The position numbers were made by a program, and so were the translations under genes. The notes under the pieces are model-generated. The model was not told the origin of the DNA. It worked only from the letters and a program-made list of their open reading frames with translations, and searched no databases. A stretch of DNA of 64,000 nt from Platanthera guangdongensis. Lineage: Eukaryota; Streptophyta; Magnoliopsida; Asparagales; Orchidaceae. Shown here one piece after another: positions 1 to 11,424 of the stretch; within the stretch, counting starts at the first letter, position 1, and every line of letters starts with the position of its first letter. The DNA lies in NCBI GenBank assembly GCA_039583875.1, contig CM077162.1, forward strand, positions 57,501,675 through 57,565,674, given 5' to 3'.

Positions 1-48
1 CTCATGTATTCTGTAAATTCCCTACTCCAGAATTTTTCTAAGTCATTT

Positions 49-412
49 ACTCGAGTACTTCATTCATATACTCGAGTAGATCTTTTCCACTCGAGTAGTT
101 TAGTTTAACTACTCGACTAACTGCTTCTTGACATCTTCAAAATTCTTCCAAGTATTCTACTCGAGTAGTCCTTCATGTACTCGAGTAGCTTATGCAACCT
201 ACTCGAGTGGTTCTTACATGTACTCGAGTAGTTCCTTCATGTACTCGAGTAAGTCCCTTTACCTACTCGAGTAGTTCTACTTGCTTACTCGAGTAGTTGT
301 TTTCTATCTACTCGAGTAGACAAAATATATATATATATACCCGAGTTGACTTTCCTTCATGTACTCGAGTAGTTCCTCACCTAGTCGAGTAGTCCCTCAC
401 TCACTCGTGTAT
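49..412. repeat. TACTCGAGTA palindrome array in A 5' LTR
   Basis: Many copies of ACTCGAGTA(G), a perfect palindrome around CTCGAG, occur at irregular intervals of about 15-30 nt in the U3 part. Some copies have lost the centre by single changes (for example TCGTGT or TCGACT). The same units are in the 3' LTR (23295-23990) and in the pol/env-like spacer (6951-7047). Confidence 0.93.
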
Positions 413-486
413 ATGGCTGAATCTTCTTGAAATTTTGTCTAAGTCCACATCTGACGGGAATTTCAAATCACGCGACATGATTGGTC

Positions 487-540
487 CACGTGTACATCAT
501 TGAGACCAATTATGACCGTTAATTTCCTCCTATATAATGT
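487..540 (+). promoter_or_regulatory. Element A LTR core promoter (G-box and TATA box)
   Basis: CACGTG (487-492) lies about 40 bases upstream of a TATATAAT stretch (531-538). It follows directly after the palindrome array, as expected for U3. The 3' LTR keeps the same pair at 24065-24070 and about 24109-24116. Start-site position is not visible from sequence. Confidence 0.6.
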
Positions 541-1289
541 CTTGTCAGAAAATGTCAAACCCTAAGAAGAAAGAGAATTTTCTAAGAATTTTCTGAGAAT
601 TTCAAAAAGCCTTCTCGTCGATCATTTCAAAAGAGAATTTCACGACTCCTCTCTCTGTTTTCACGGAACGGAAGCTGCCGCCGCCACCATCTTCTCCGGC
701 CACTGCTTCTAATTTCAGAGGATTCATTCTGGAGAAAGTTACAGATCGAGATCGACATCACTGTTCGTCTTCTCTCTCTGATTCGGTAAAAGCAAAGAAG
801 ATCCAGATCTGGGCCGAGATTTTCTTCACCGATTTCTGAAAGTGCTGCAAAGTTCATAAGAAGAAGATTCTGGCCGTTTCATCATATCTGATTGGATTTA
901 CTGTTTGTATAACTGTTCTAAAACTTTATTAATCTTGTAGGAGAAAGTTTCTCCGAGTGTAGGATTTTTTCACTCCGAGTTTGTAGGAAGTGTTATCTTC
1001 CGAGGTGTAGATCCCGTTGTTTGGATCGAGTTTGTAGGAACTTTGTTCCGAGGGTAGGATCGATTTTTCGATCCGAGATATTGGAGTAGCCGAGTCTAGT
1101 TGATTGCTAGATCGGTGAGGGAAAGTGGATGTACCCAAGGTTGGGGAACCACTATAAATCTTGTGTCGTCTGTGATATTGGTAGATAGTTCTGTGTTGTG
1201 CTCTAATTATTTTTTATTCCGCAAAAGACGCACAACTCACCTATTCACCCCCTCTAGGTGATTTTGGTTGACAACCGTTTTCTTTCAAT

Positions 1290-1301
1290 TGGTTTCAAAG
1301 G
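1290..1301 (+). other. Element A primer binding site, degenerate
   Basis: Three bases after the LTR end the sequence reads TGGTTTCAAAGG, against TGGTATCAGAGC in elements B and E. It is in the right place for a tRNA-iMet primer site but has several mismatches, in line with the age of the copy. Confidence 0.7.
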
Positions 1302-1371
1302 GAGGTTGATCGTCAAAAGGTTAACACCTTGATCAGATCCAAATCTGTTGTCTGAAAGATTCTACCATAAA

Positions 1372-3681
1372 ATGGACAAGGGCAAATATTTTGCCAAGCT
1401 TCCACTGTGCAACAAAAATAACTTTCCCATGTGGAAAGAAAGGATAAAATTTTTCATGGAAGCTGTGGATCCAAGGATCTTCATGATCGTTGAAGAAGGT
1501 CCTTATGTTCCCATGACTATGTCCACTATCGACCCTACCAATAAAGTTCCCAAAAAGCTAATGGATCTCAACAAAGACGAGATTGTACTTGTCTCCCTCG
1601 ACAAGAAAGCTAATAACATTTTAGCAAGTGCAGTCGATGGCTCGATGCTGCAGAATTTGATTCACTGCCAATCGGCTAAGGAGATGTGGCATTCCTTAGT
1701 CACTTTGATGGAAGGAACTGAAGAAGTAAGGGATGATCGGAGATCCCTTATCAACCAAAAATATGAAGCATTCCGACAAGGGAACAAGGAAACAATTGCC
1801 GACACCTTTGAAAACTTCTTCAAAATTGTGAATGGCCTAAGGGTGTATGGCCGTGTCTTCACCAACGGAGAACTGAATGACAAATTCTTGAGATCCCTAA
1901 CCAAGGAATGGGATAATAAGGAATGCGCCATCAGGGAGTTTGGGAAGCTAGCTGAAACGGACCCGCAAAATCTCTTTGGAAAGCTTATGTCTTATGAACT
2001 CCAAATCAATACAAGAAAAGTTGAAGAAGAGAAAGGCAGGTCTGCACTCAAGGAGAAATCTGTCGCTTTGAAGGCAGACACCTCCAGAAAGACTAAGGTT
2101 GCCTCCCCCGCTCCAGCTCCAGAAGTTGATGAAGAAGAAGAAACATCAGAGCCTAGCACTTCGGGCTCTGAACTATCTGAAGGAGAGTTTTCCTTACTCT
2201 CAAGGCAATTCAAGAAGTTTCTTAATAAAAGGAAACAATGGAAATGCAAGGATGCCTCATACAGAAGATTGCGGCGCGATGGCGATCGATAAAGAAAAGG
2301 CTCAAGCAGCCACAAAAGGTACAATACTAAATAGAACAAATACGTTTCAACTGACATCATTTGCTATTATTGTAATAAGCCAGGTCACGTCATTGCCGAC
2401 TGCCCTCATAAGAAGAAGGACGGTGGTAGAAGAGAAGAGAAGAAATCCTAACACAACAAGAAGAGGAAAGAGAAGAGCCTCATAGCCAAAAAGAGCAAGA
2501 CTCTTAGCGACTCCGACTCATCTGAGTCAAGTGAAGAAGAAGAGGCTTATTTTGGGCTAATGGCTCAAATAGATGATGAACAAGAGCCCCAGTTCACTGG
2601 GAAGGTAAACTCTCATACCCCTCGTTCAGATTCTGAAGTCTCTGAAAATGATTGCGAGGGTAGCTCCTCTGACGATGAGTCAGAATTAATGGCCCAGTAC
2701 AAGGAGTTAATCATGGCTTACGACAAATGTTGTCGAGTCGTGAAGACTCAAGCTAAAGAGATCAAATCTCTAAAAGCCGAAGAGAGCATCTTGAGAGAGA
2801 AAGTCACAAAGACTGACTCCCTCGAAGAAAACTTCAATAATGCTATTGAAGAATATAACAAGGCTCTTGAGCACCTTGATCTTAAGGAGAAGATCATCAA
2901 AGAATTGGAAGCCCAACTTGTGGCTGAAAGGAAACTTGTCGAGAGTTTCTCGAAGCCCAAAACAGTTCTTCCATTCGTTGTTGAATTCTCAGCAAAGGCC
3001 AAGGGAGCTGGACTAGGCCATGAAGAAGCCCATAGTAAATCCTCTAGGAGAAACAAGAATCAACGGAAGAATAAGGCCGCCAAAAAGGCCTTAGCCAAAG
3101 AGAAGGGGAAATCCCCTCAAGATCAAACTACATTCAAGAAAGTCATCTTTCCGACAAATGAGTTTGATTTTGACTCATCCTACGGGCACTTTGCTAGGCC
3201 TACCTATGTAGAGCCAAAGTCCCGACACCAAGGATGGACTCGACCCCGAAACTTTGGCGAAAGTGTCTTTAAGGCACCTTATGAAGAAGATATTCTTCAG
3301 AGCTATGGACCTTTCAATCATGGGCACAACTTCAAGAAGGCACCAAAGACAAAGCCTGTTGTAGAGAAGCCCATAAAGGAGAAGAAGCCATATGATTGCC
3401 ATCATCATGAGGCATCTTCCTCCAAGAATGCTGACCCTGCTAGACCACAATTCCAAAAGGTCAAGCAGGAGATCTTGAGGCAAAGGTACAACAGATTTGA
3501 CTGTTGGTGCTGTGTCAAGGTTGGTCACTTCGCCATAGATTGCTGGTTCAATTCCAGAAATGCTGCAACCCCTTATGTCAGCAATATGAGAAAGACCGCT
3601 CATAATGCTAACACTCGTAGGGGGAGTACTCTAACCCGAGACCAAGGACCCAAACGTGTTTGGGTTCCTAAGGCAAATTGA
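1372..3681 (+). pseudogene. gag: Element A gag (capsid/nucleocapsid), broken
   Basis: First ATG of the frame is at 1372. The N-terminal half is a UBN2-type copia Gag (motifs such as FPMWKERIKFFMEA and NDKFLRSLTKEWD). A zinc knuckle CYYCNKPGHVIADC lies at 2362-2403, then an acidic stretch and a coiled coil. A second knuckle CWCCVKVGHFAIDC lies at 3502-3543. Compared with element B's Gag the order is the same. In-frame stops are at 2290-2292, 2332-2334 and near 2449, with no net frameshift. The gene ends with TGA at 3679-3681, immediately before pol in the same frame. Confidence 0.88.
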
Positions 3682-3687
3682 TTATGA

Positions 3688-6600
3688 TTGCAGGTATGTC
3701 CAAAGGCCAACAAAACACCCATCTGGTACTTGGACAGCGGATGCTCTCGGCATATGACCGAGACTAGAAGCCTCATTCAGAACTTTACTCCAGTCGTGAA
3801 CGGACCAAAGGTCATCTTTGGAGGTTCAGACCGTGGAATCACTAGAGGCTATGGTATGATTACTAACGGTAATGTATCCTTCTTGGATGTGGCTTATGTC
3901 GAAGGATTGGAACACAATCTCATAAGCATAAGCCAGCTCTACGATAAAGGATACATAGTTGAATTCCATGCTGATAAGTGCTTGATAAAATCCATTGACA
4001 ATATGGAAACGATTCTATCCGACACTCGAAGCAGGAATATTTTCTGTTTAAATTTCATTTGTATAGATTCCTCTACACCAGTGTGTCTTTTAGCAAAATA
4101 TAGTACGTCTATTGCTGACCAATGACACAAGAGACTAGCACATATTAATTTCAAAACTATTAATAAACTATTTTCAATGAACTTAGTACGTGATGCCCCA
4201 AATGTGAAATGCGTCAAAGACAGACCTTGTCATGCATGCGTAAAAGGCAAACAAACATGGGCTACTTTTAAACGCATTATTGTCAAAGACTCTAACAGAT
4301 GTCTCCATCTATTGCACATGGACTTGTTTGGTCCACTGCAAATTAGAAGTTCGGGAGGTAAGGATTATACGTTGGTAATTGTTGATGATTACTCGCGCTT
4401 TGCGTGGGTGTTCTTTCTGAAACACAAGTCAGATACCTTCGATATCTTTTCTAATTTTGTCAGGCAAGTACAGAATGAATACAACTGCTCCATAGTCAAA
4501 ATCAGAAGTGACAACGGAACAGAGTTCAAATCTGGGGCCATGACAATATTCTGTGAAAGCTTAGGTATCTTTCATGAGTTTTCCTCTCCTCGTACTCCAC
4601 AACAGAATGGAGTGGCTGAGAGAAGGAACAGAACACTCATAGAGGCCTACACGACCATGTTGAGTGATGCTTCACTACCGGAGTGCCTCTGGGTTGAAGC
4701 CGTCAACACTGCATGCCACGTGCAAAATCAAGCACTCATAAACAAAGACCACAATAAGACACCTTACGAACTTCTGAAAGGCAGGAAACCAACAGTCTCA
4801 TACTTTAGAATCTTTGGTTGTAAATGCTTCGTACTTAACAATGGTAAGTATCATACCATCAAGTTCAGCAAAAAGAGCTTTGAAGGTATTTTTGTAGGCT
4901 ATAGTAGCCATAGTAAGGCATATAGGATATTTAATAGAAAAACACTGGTGGTGGAAGAATCGATACATGTTGTAATTGATGAGACGAGCTTGCTGCAAAA
5001 CAATCTGTCTAGTGTGCTCATTGAAGTTGCAGGTGAAAAGCTGAAAGAAACTAGCTTGGATGATTCGTCCGAAGACAAAGGCGAGAAGTTCATTAAGATC
5101 ACCACTCCAACTCCTATTGGAGAGGCTGATGATCAAAATGAAGAAGTCATCCAGGATGAAGAAATCACTCCAGTGATTGAAGATAATCCAGATGCAAGAA
5201 CTCTAGAGCTCAGACATCTGAAGGATCACCCCATGGACCAGATCATAGGAGATCCCCGGGATGGTGTCAGAACTCGAAAAGGTACAACTAATGAGAATCT
5301 TCATTTGAGTTTTCTCTCACAGATTGAACCAAAGAAATTTGAGGAAGCAAACTCAGACGCATCATGGATAATGGCAATGGAAGAAGAGCTAAATCAGTTC
5401 AAGCGCTGCAATGTGTGGAAGCTTGTTCCAAGACCCAAAGGAAAGAACGTCATTGGAACAAAATGGGTCTACAAGAACAAAATGGACGAAGACAGAACTA
5501 TCATAAATAACAAGGCCAGACTCGTCGCTAAAGGCTATCGTCAAGAAGAAGGAATCGACTTCGACTAGACATATGCTCCAGTGGCGAGGCTGGAGGCAAT
5601 AAGGTTGTTCCTAGCATATGCTGCTTTCAAAGGCTTCACCATCTATCAGATGGACGTGAAGTCTGCCTTCCTAAATGGTAACATAAAGGAGGAAGTGTAT
5701 GTGGAACAACCTCCAGGTTTCGTTGATCCTAACTTTCCTGATTACATTTATTTCCTGCACAAGGCCCTATATGGTCTGAAACAAGGTCCTCAAGCTTGGT
5801 ATGAGACGCTGTCTAGCTTTCTACTTGAGAACAAATTCTCAAGGGGGAAGATAGACAAGACATTATTTCTTAGAGAAATTAAAGGCAAGATTTTGCTAGT
5901 GCAAATCTATGTCGACGATATTATTTTTGGCTCTACAAACGACAACCTTTGCAAAAAGTTCTCAAAACTTATGCAAGGGAAGTTTGAAATGAGCAGTATG
6001 GGCGAGCTGAAGTATTTCTTAGTGATTCAGGTGAAACAATCTGAAGATGGAATTTTCATCTCACAGACCAAGTTCACCAAAGAGCTAATTAAGAAATTCG
6101 GAATGGAGAACGCAACCTCTATGAGGACTCCAATGGGCTCAACTATGTCTCTGGACAAGGATGAAAAAGGGAAACCTTTTGATTAAACCAAGTACAGAAG
6201 CATAATTAGATCCTTGCTCTACCTTACTGCTAGTAGGCCTGACATAATGTTTTCAACATATGTCTGTGCTAGATTTCAGGTGAACTCTAAGGAATCTCAT
6301 TAAGCTGCTGCAAAGCGGATCCTGAGATACCTTAAAGGCACACCAAATCTTGGCTTATGGTACCCAAGAAGTAATGACAGCGAACTAATTGAGTTTTCAG
6401 ATGCAGATTTTGCAGGTAGCAAAGATGACCGGAAAAGCACTTCAGGGACTTGCCAATTCTTCGAAAGAAGGCTAATCTCCTAGAGTAGCAAGAAGCAGAA
6501 CTGTGTCGCAATCTCAACGACCGAGTCTGAGTACATCTCTGCAGGCAGTTGCTGCGCACAGTTACTTTGGATAAAGAATCAGTTCGAATACTACAAGATG

Positions 6601-6855
6601 AAGTTCAAGAATATCCCTCTGTTTTGCAACTCTTCCAGCGCAATTGCAATAACAAACAATCCAATCTCGCACAGACGGACAAAGAATATCGAGCTAAGGT
6701 ATCATTTCATCTGGGAGCATGTAGAGTATGGGGACATAGATCTCCAATATGTCTCCACAAACAGGCAAGTTGCAGATATCTTCACTAAGCTGCTGGACGA
6801 GACCAAGTTCTCTTTCTTCAAAGCGGAACTTGGAATGCTCAACAAAGAGGACTAA
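3688..6855 (+). pseudogene. pol: Element A pol (PR-IN-RT-RNaseH), broken
   Basis: One continuous frame from TTG-CAG after the gag stop to TAA at 6853-6855. Order: protease with [12 protein letters not shown] near 3725; integrase zinc-binding region (4120-4250) and D-D-E core (HMDLFGP, RSDNGTEF, QQNGVAERRNRT); reverse transcriptase with [10 protein letters not shown] and YVDDIIFGS near 5910; RNase H with SDADFAG and STTESEY. Five in-frame stops: 4123 (tryptophan position), 5566, 6184, 6301 and 6481 (tryptophan position). No frameshift is needed to follow the homology. There is no ATG at the start, so Pol must be reached by readthrough, splicing or similar. Confidence 0.9.
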
Positions 6856-7285
6856 AGAAGGCTGGATGTCTAAGAAGCAAGTAATTCCAAGGGGTTAGTC
6901 AAAATTTAGATTTTCAAATTTCTCTCTGTTTGACTCGAGAAAATTAAGACGTACTCGAGTAAGAAACCCTCATCTACTCGAGTACCCTTCTAGACCCACT
7001 CGAGTAACTACTTACCTACTCGACTAATTCTTAACTCTCTCGTGTAGTTGTCTGCCAATTTTTGAATTTGTTCTATTCGCCACCCAAGGCTAATGCCGCT
7101 TTTTCCTTCTTCAACGTTAATTCCCTCAAAATTAATTAGGACTAATTTAGGGTAATAAATATGAAACTCCGAAAAATCTTCTACACGAAATTATTTCGTT
7201 CTCTCGAGTACCCTTTGCCATTTCGCCTACTCAGCCGCTGTTGCAGAGCCGCTTCCCTCCTCACCACTTCAAGTCAACCGCAGCC
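6856..7285 (+). promoter_or_regulatory. Element A pol/env-like spacer with LTR-type palindromes
   Basis: Non-coding stretch. Four or five ACTCGAGTA units or decayed versions (6951-7047) match the array of this element's own LTR. A weak TATA-like GGTAATAAATATG at 7151-7163 follows, about 125-130 bases before the presumed env-like start at 7286. The arrangement parallels that in B, C and D, where the TATA-like box is clearer. Confidence 0.5.
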
Positions 7286-9326
7286 ATGGTCGCTTATTCC
7301 CGGCGTCGGATCAGAACTCGTTACCGCAGGTATTGCAGAGCTCTAAAATGACTTCCACAACCTTCTCATCCTTCTCGACACCGCCGGCCTCTCCTTCATC
7401 CTCCAGGAACCCTGCCGGATTCTCTTCCCAGAAGTAGCCGAATTTTTTTCCAATCTAAAGGTCAAAAGGAATGGAAAAGTCCTGAAATCCAAAGTGAATG
7501 GTTTGAAAATTAAACTCAACAAGACTTATGTCTCTCAACTTCTCCGACTGCCAATAGTAGACGAAGAAGATCACTTAGTTGCTGAAGACTCTGACAGAAC
7601 ATCCCTATTCTGTGGCTTTTCAACTGATGCTCAGTACTTAAAAAGGTCAGACATGAATACAGAAGGCAAATTTCTGGTTGATGTTATTGGGAAAATTTTA
7701 CTGTGCAAGACAAACTCCATAAGAGACATTCCATCATATTTCTTCGACATAATGCAAGCAATTGTCTGCCGCAAGAAATACCAATTTGGTATGATAATTC
7801 TGGATAAAATCAAGGACAATTTAAAATCCCCCAACTACGCCAGAATTATCTCTCTGCTCCTCCGTGAAACAAATCCCCAAGTCTTCAACTTCTCCAAAGG
7901 GACCCTCTTCACCACATAAAGAAGGTCTCCATCTCTTCCTTTCAGAGATGGGAACTCAAGCTACAGAATTTTGCCCAAGCTGCAAAGATCTCAGAAGTTC
8001 CAGAGGTTCCAGCTATAGAGGACATGACTCCATCTCCCTCTCCTCATCATGTGGCCAGCTCCTTTAGTGCACTAAGTGAGTGGGAGCCTGCTCCTTCGAT
8101 CCAAGTCAGGCAGCCCTCTCCTCAGCCAGCACTTTCTTCCCTCCCTCATACTCCAGAAAGTCCAGCCACTCCTTCAGATCAGATACCTCAAGAATCTCTT
8201 TTGTCCACAATTGCTTCTATAGATGCTATGATTGCAGAGCTCTCTGAAGAAGTGATGCCTTTCCTCCTCTATCTCCTCCAGCTCCATCCTTTGTATGTCA
8301 CAAAGACTCCACTCCAGCACAATCTCCTCCACATTCTCCATCCAGGACTCCAGCACCATCTCCAGCTACCCTCAAAGACCAGCAAGACACTATTCTTATT
8401 TCTGATGAGCCCTCTCCTGAGCCAGCTGAGGCTCCTCTCAGAAACCTAGATTTCTCCATCCCTCATGATACAAAAGAAAGGGATGCTGTACTTCATTCCA
8501 CAAGAGCTGACAGCTCTGTGATCATTGAAGAAATAGCTCCATGGGTAACTCCTTCTCTCCCTACTGCTGCTCCCTCTACTGCTGCTGTTACAGTCTCTTC
8601 CTCCACAGATTTGCTACAACATATTACACTTCTCCTTCAAGAACAAAGACATTATTTTGACACTTCTCTAAAGACTGTCACTGACAAGATAAGTACTCTC
8701 GAGACTGAGATGAGCAGAGGCTTTGCTGAAATTCAGCATAATACTGACAAGATTAAATACTTATTTCAACTTGGTGGCAAAGCCCTTGACCACACTATCA
8801 CTAGTGTTGAAAATGTTATGGGACAGGGTGTTACCCTTGCCAACAATCAGATAGAGCTAGACAAGAGAACTGAAGCTAACAAAATGAAAATCTGTGAAGA
8901 AGTTGGTATTTTCAAAGAAGACACTATAGAGAAGCTATCTGTTGAAATCAGAAAGGGGGAGGGATTGGTCAAAGAACTCAAAGAACAAGTATAAAAGTAA
9001 GCTGCTCAAAATTCAAATGTATGGGAAGCTCATGTGAAGACCATTCATGATGATCTGCTAGCACAGATACAGAATGCCAAATTTCATACCTATGACAGTG
9101 TTGTCTGGATGCACAATCAGATTCTGCTAGATCTTGCTGTTGACCCCAACATCATTCCTCATCATTTAAACCCTCTAGCTACAGATGTCACTACCCTAGC
9201 TGTTCCTCTGCAACCTACCTTCTCTCCCAGGCCTGGAGACTCAGTTGCTCCTCCAGATACTTATGTTCCAGGATGGGAAAAAGACCCTGCTGATATCTTC
9301 CTTCACGCTCCTCCAGAGATCAAAAC
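7286..9326 (+). pseudogene. Element A env-like gene, 5' part (interrupted by B)
   Basis: Homologous to the two env-like ORFs of element B. From 7347 the frame encodes a globular N-terminal domain (LRLPIVDEED, NTEGKFLVDVIGKI, YARIISLLLRE), then a Ser/Pro-rich linker, then a coiled-coil region (about 8600-8990). Lesions are a frameshift near 7345, a stop and frame change at 7917-7920, a frame change near 8255, and stops at about 8992 and 8998. At 9326 element B begins; the gene resumes at 22420. No signal peptide or membrane segment is visible. The start ATG at 7286 is chosen because it precedes recognisable homology; an alternative ATG lies at 7161. Confidence 0.72.
9322..9326. repeat. Target site duplication of element B, left copy (AAAAC)
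   Basis: AAAAC directly precedes the B LTR terminus TGAAAG and is repeated exactly at 22420-22424 after the other LTR. This fixes B's ends and shows that it inserted into element A. Confidence 0.95.
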
Positions 9327-11406
9327 TGAAAGATATGGTACCTAAACACCTAGAGGGGGGGGGTGAATAGGTGACCTAATCCTTTTCTAAATTCTTTGTT
9401 GGCAGTCAACAGTTTATAACACAGATTTCTGAATAAGTTATCACAGCACACAGCAATTCTCAACACAGTACAATCACAACACATAATACACAAGATTTTA
9501 TAGTGGTTCCCCAATCTTTGGGTACATCCACTTTCCCCCTTCGCCTATCTAGCAGTGTACTAGATTCGGCCAAACTTCTCCACTAACTCAAAACCAAACT
9601 AGGTTCCTACCTCAGGCCCAAAGCCTTACAATCAGCCAAAAGGCCTACACTCAGCCACCCAGGCCTACACTCAGCCAATTAAGGCCTACACTCAGAGTTC
9701 TTCAACTCCTACACTCAGGCAACAAGCCCTACCCTCAGCCTTTATAAAATAGGCTTACAATCACTCAGATCCAATGGATCTTACAAGATGTAATTGAAAT
9801 AAAATTGCTAACTCTACAACTCAGAAAAGATGAGAGGAGTTGAGAGTTTCTTGAAGAGTTCTTGGAAGAACTCAGCTTGATCCAAACTGACTTAGCTTTC
9901 TTCAAAGCTTCTTGAGTAGAACTGAATTAGTCTGAATCTTCTGCTTCTTGAAATCCAGATGACTCTGAATTCTTCTTCTCAGCCTTAGTTCCAAAGACTG
10001 AATTCTTGGATGGAGCTCTCTCTCTCCAACTTCTTAGATCTGCAGTTGGACTGCCTGATCTTCTTGTGTTGATCCTCAGTGTATCACTTCTTGATTTAAT
10101 CTGATCAACCACTTCAGTTATTCTCACAACATGTAATGATAATGAACAACCTTCTATATGTCTTTTTTTCTGTAAACTATGGGGGCCTATTTATAGGCTT
10201 CCTTCATGGTAACCGGCTGGTCCGGTTCATAACAGACTTCTGACTTCTCTGACAGTTGATGTAGACCGGCTGGATCGGCAGCTGTCATGTCAACCAGTCA
10301 CTTCTTGAAATTCTCTAACTGTCAGATAGTGTCGAGACTTTCTGTTCTTAAGTGTCGACACTTATAGACTAAGTGTCGACACATGTAGTGTAAGTGTCGA
10401 CACAAGTCTACAAGGTGTCGACACAATTCCTTGTATGTCTCGACACAGATACTTCTGCATGTGTCGACACTGAAATTGAGTGTCGACACAAGTACTTGTT
10501 CTTCATTCTTTAACTGTATTCTTCTAAGTGTCGACACATCTCCTTTGTGTCGACACATCTTTATGTGTTGAAACTGTCAAGTGTCGACACAGCTTCTTGG
10601 TGTCGACACAAGTCTTCAAATTTGATCCTTCAGCTGAGTGTCGACACATTCCCTTAGTGTCGACACTTGTACTTAGAATATTTTGTAAACTTTTCTGTTC
10701 TCTGCTAAGTGTCGACACAGCTCCTTGTGTCGACACTTTCTTCAAGTGTAGAGTCTTCAACTAAGTGTCGACACATTGTGCTGAGTGTCGACACTTTCTT
10801 CAAGTGTTGACTCTTCTGGTTGTGTGTCGACACATTGTGCTGAGTGTCGACACATTCTTCAAATACAGAGTCTTTAGCTAAGTGTCGACACATTGTGTTG
10901 GGTGTCGACACTTATTTCAAGTGTTGACTCTTCTGCATAGTGTCGACACATTGTGTTGAGTGTCGACACTTGTACTTAGATTCTGCAGACTTTTGCTGAG
11001 TGTCGACACTCACTTCAAGTGTCGACACTTTCTGGTGTTGACTCAGCTCTTCTAGGTGTCGACACTTCTGCTAAGTGTCGACACAGCTTTTCTGCATTCT
11101 TCTACACTGAGTGTCGACACAGCTCCAAGTGTCGACACTTTCTGACTGGTGTCGACTCTTCTTCCCAGGTGTCGACACAATGACTCCAAGTGTCGACACT
11201 GCTTGTCTGGGTGTCGACACAAGCTTTCTCAAGTGTCGACACTTTCCCTCTGGGTGTCGACACATGGACTTAGAATTTTTAGCTTCAGTCCAGTGTTTCC
11301 TAACCTGCACAAGTAACTCAAACAAACATCAAATACACTATGATGTATATCATTGAGTTAGGTGAGGCTTCTTCAAATCAGGTACATTTGACCAATGTAC
11401 CCAACA
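9327..11406 (-). repeat. Element B 3' LTR
   Basis: 2080 bases, near-identical to 20317-22419. On the minus strand it starts TGTTGGGTAC and ends ATCTTTCA. It contains the GTGTCGACAC array, a TATA box in the palindrome CCTATAAATAGG (10186-10197), the GGATGTACCCAA block (about 9500-9528), and a CACCTA/TAGGTG stem with a 9-base G/C run next to its inner end. Length difference from the other LTR: 21-base unit, homopolymers and single bases. Confidence 0.96.
10329..11264. repeat. GTGTCGACAC palindrome array (B 3' LTR)
   Basis: About 33 exact copies of the 10-base palindrome GTGTCGACAC by eye, plus variants such as TGTCTCGACA, spaced roughly 15-50 nt in U3. Reading frames through it give repetitive VDT/CRH/VST peptides that are artefacts of the repeat. 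Confidence 0.95.
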
Positions 11407-11424
11407 ATCTCCCCCTATTTGGAG
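11407..11424 (-). other. Element B polypurine tract
   Basis: On the minus strand CCAAATAGGGGGAGAT abuts the LTR start TGTTGGG. This is the standard plus-strand priming site of copia elements. The same tract precedes the LTRs of A, C and D. Confidence 0.9.

Larger units (their letters stand above)
1..1287 (+). repeat. Element A 5' LTR (3' two-thirds)
   Basis: Matches the last two-thirds of the 3' LTR at 22967-24866 and ends in CTTTCA just before a primer-site-like stretch. It carries a palindrome array, a G-box and TATA region, a GGATGTACCCAA block at about 1127-1158, and a terminal TCACCTA/TAGGTGA stem at 1237-1261. The antisense ORF of 76 codons at 627-857 is also open in the other LTR, but has no coding support. 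Confidence 0.92.

Noticed and set aside
627..857. Antisense 76-codon ORF in A's LTR, also open at 24206-24436
   Set aside because: Being open in both LTR copies is expected from recent shared origin; no domain or start context supports it.
10329..11264. CRISPR-like look of regular short repeats with unique spacers
   Set aside because: The repeats are 10-base palindromes with uneven spacing inside a plant LTR U3; no cas genes and the wrong kind of genome.
10322..11356. Several ORFs of 66-85 codons on both strands rich in VDT, CRH and VST
   Set aside because: They are translations of the GTGTCGACAC array in B's LTR; the same set recurs at 21313-22334 because it is the other LTR.
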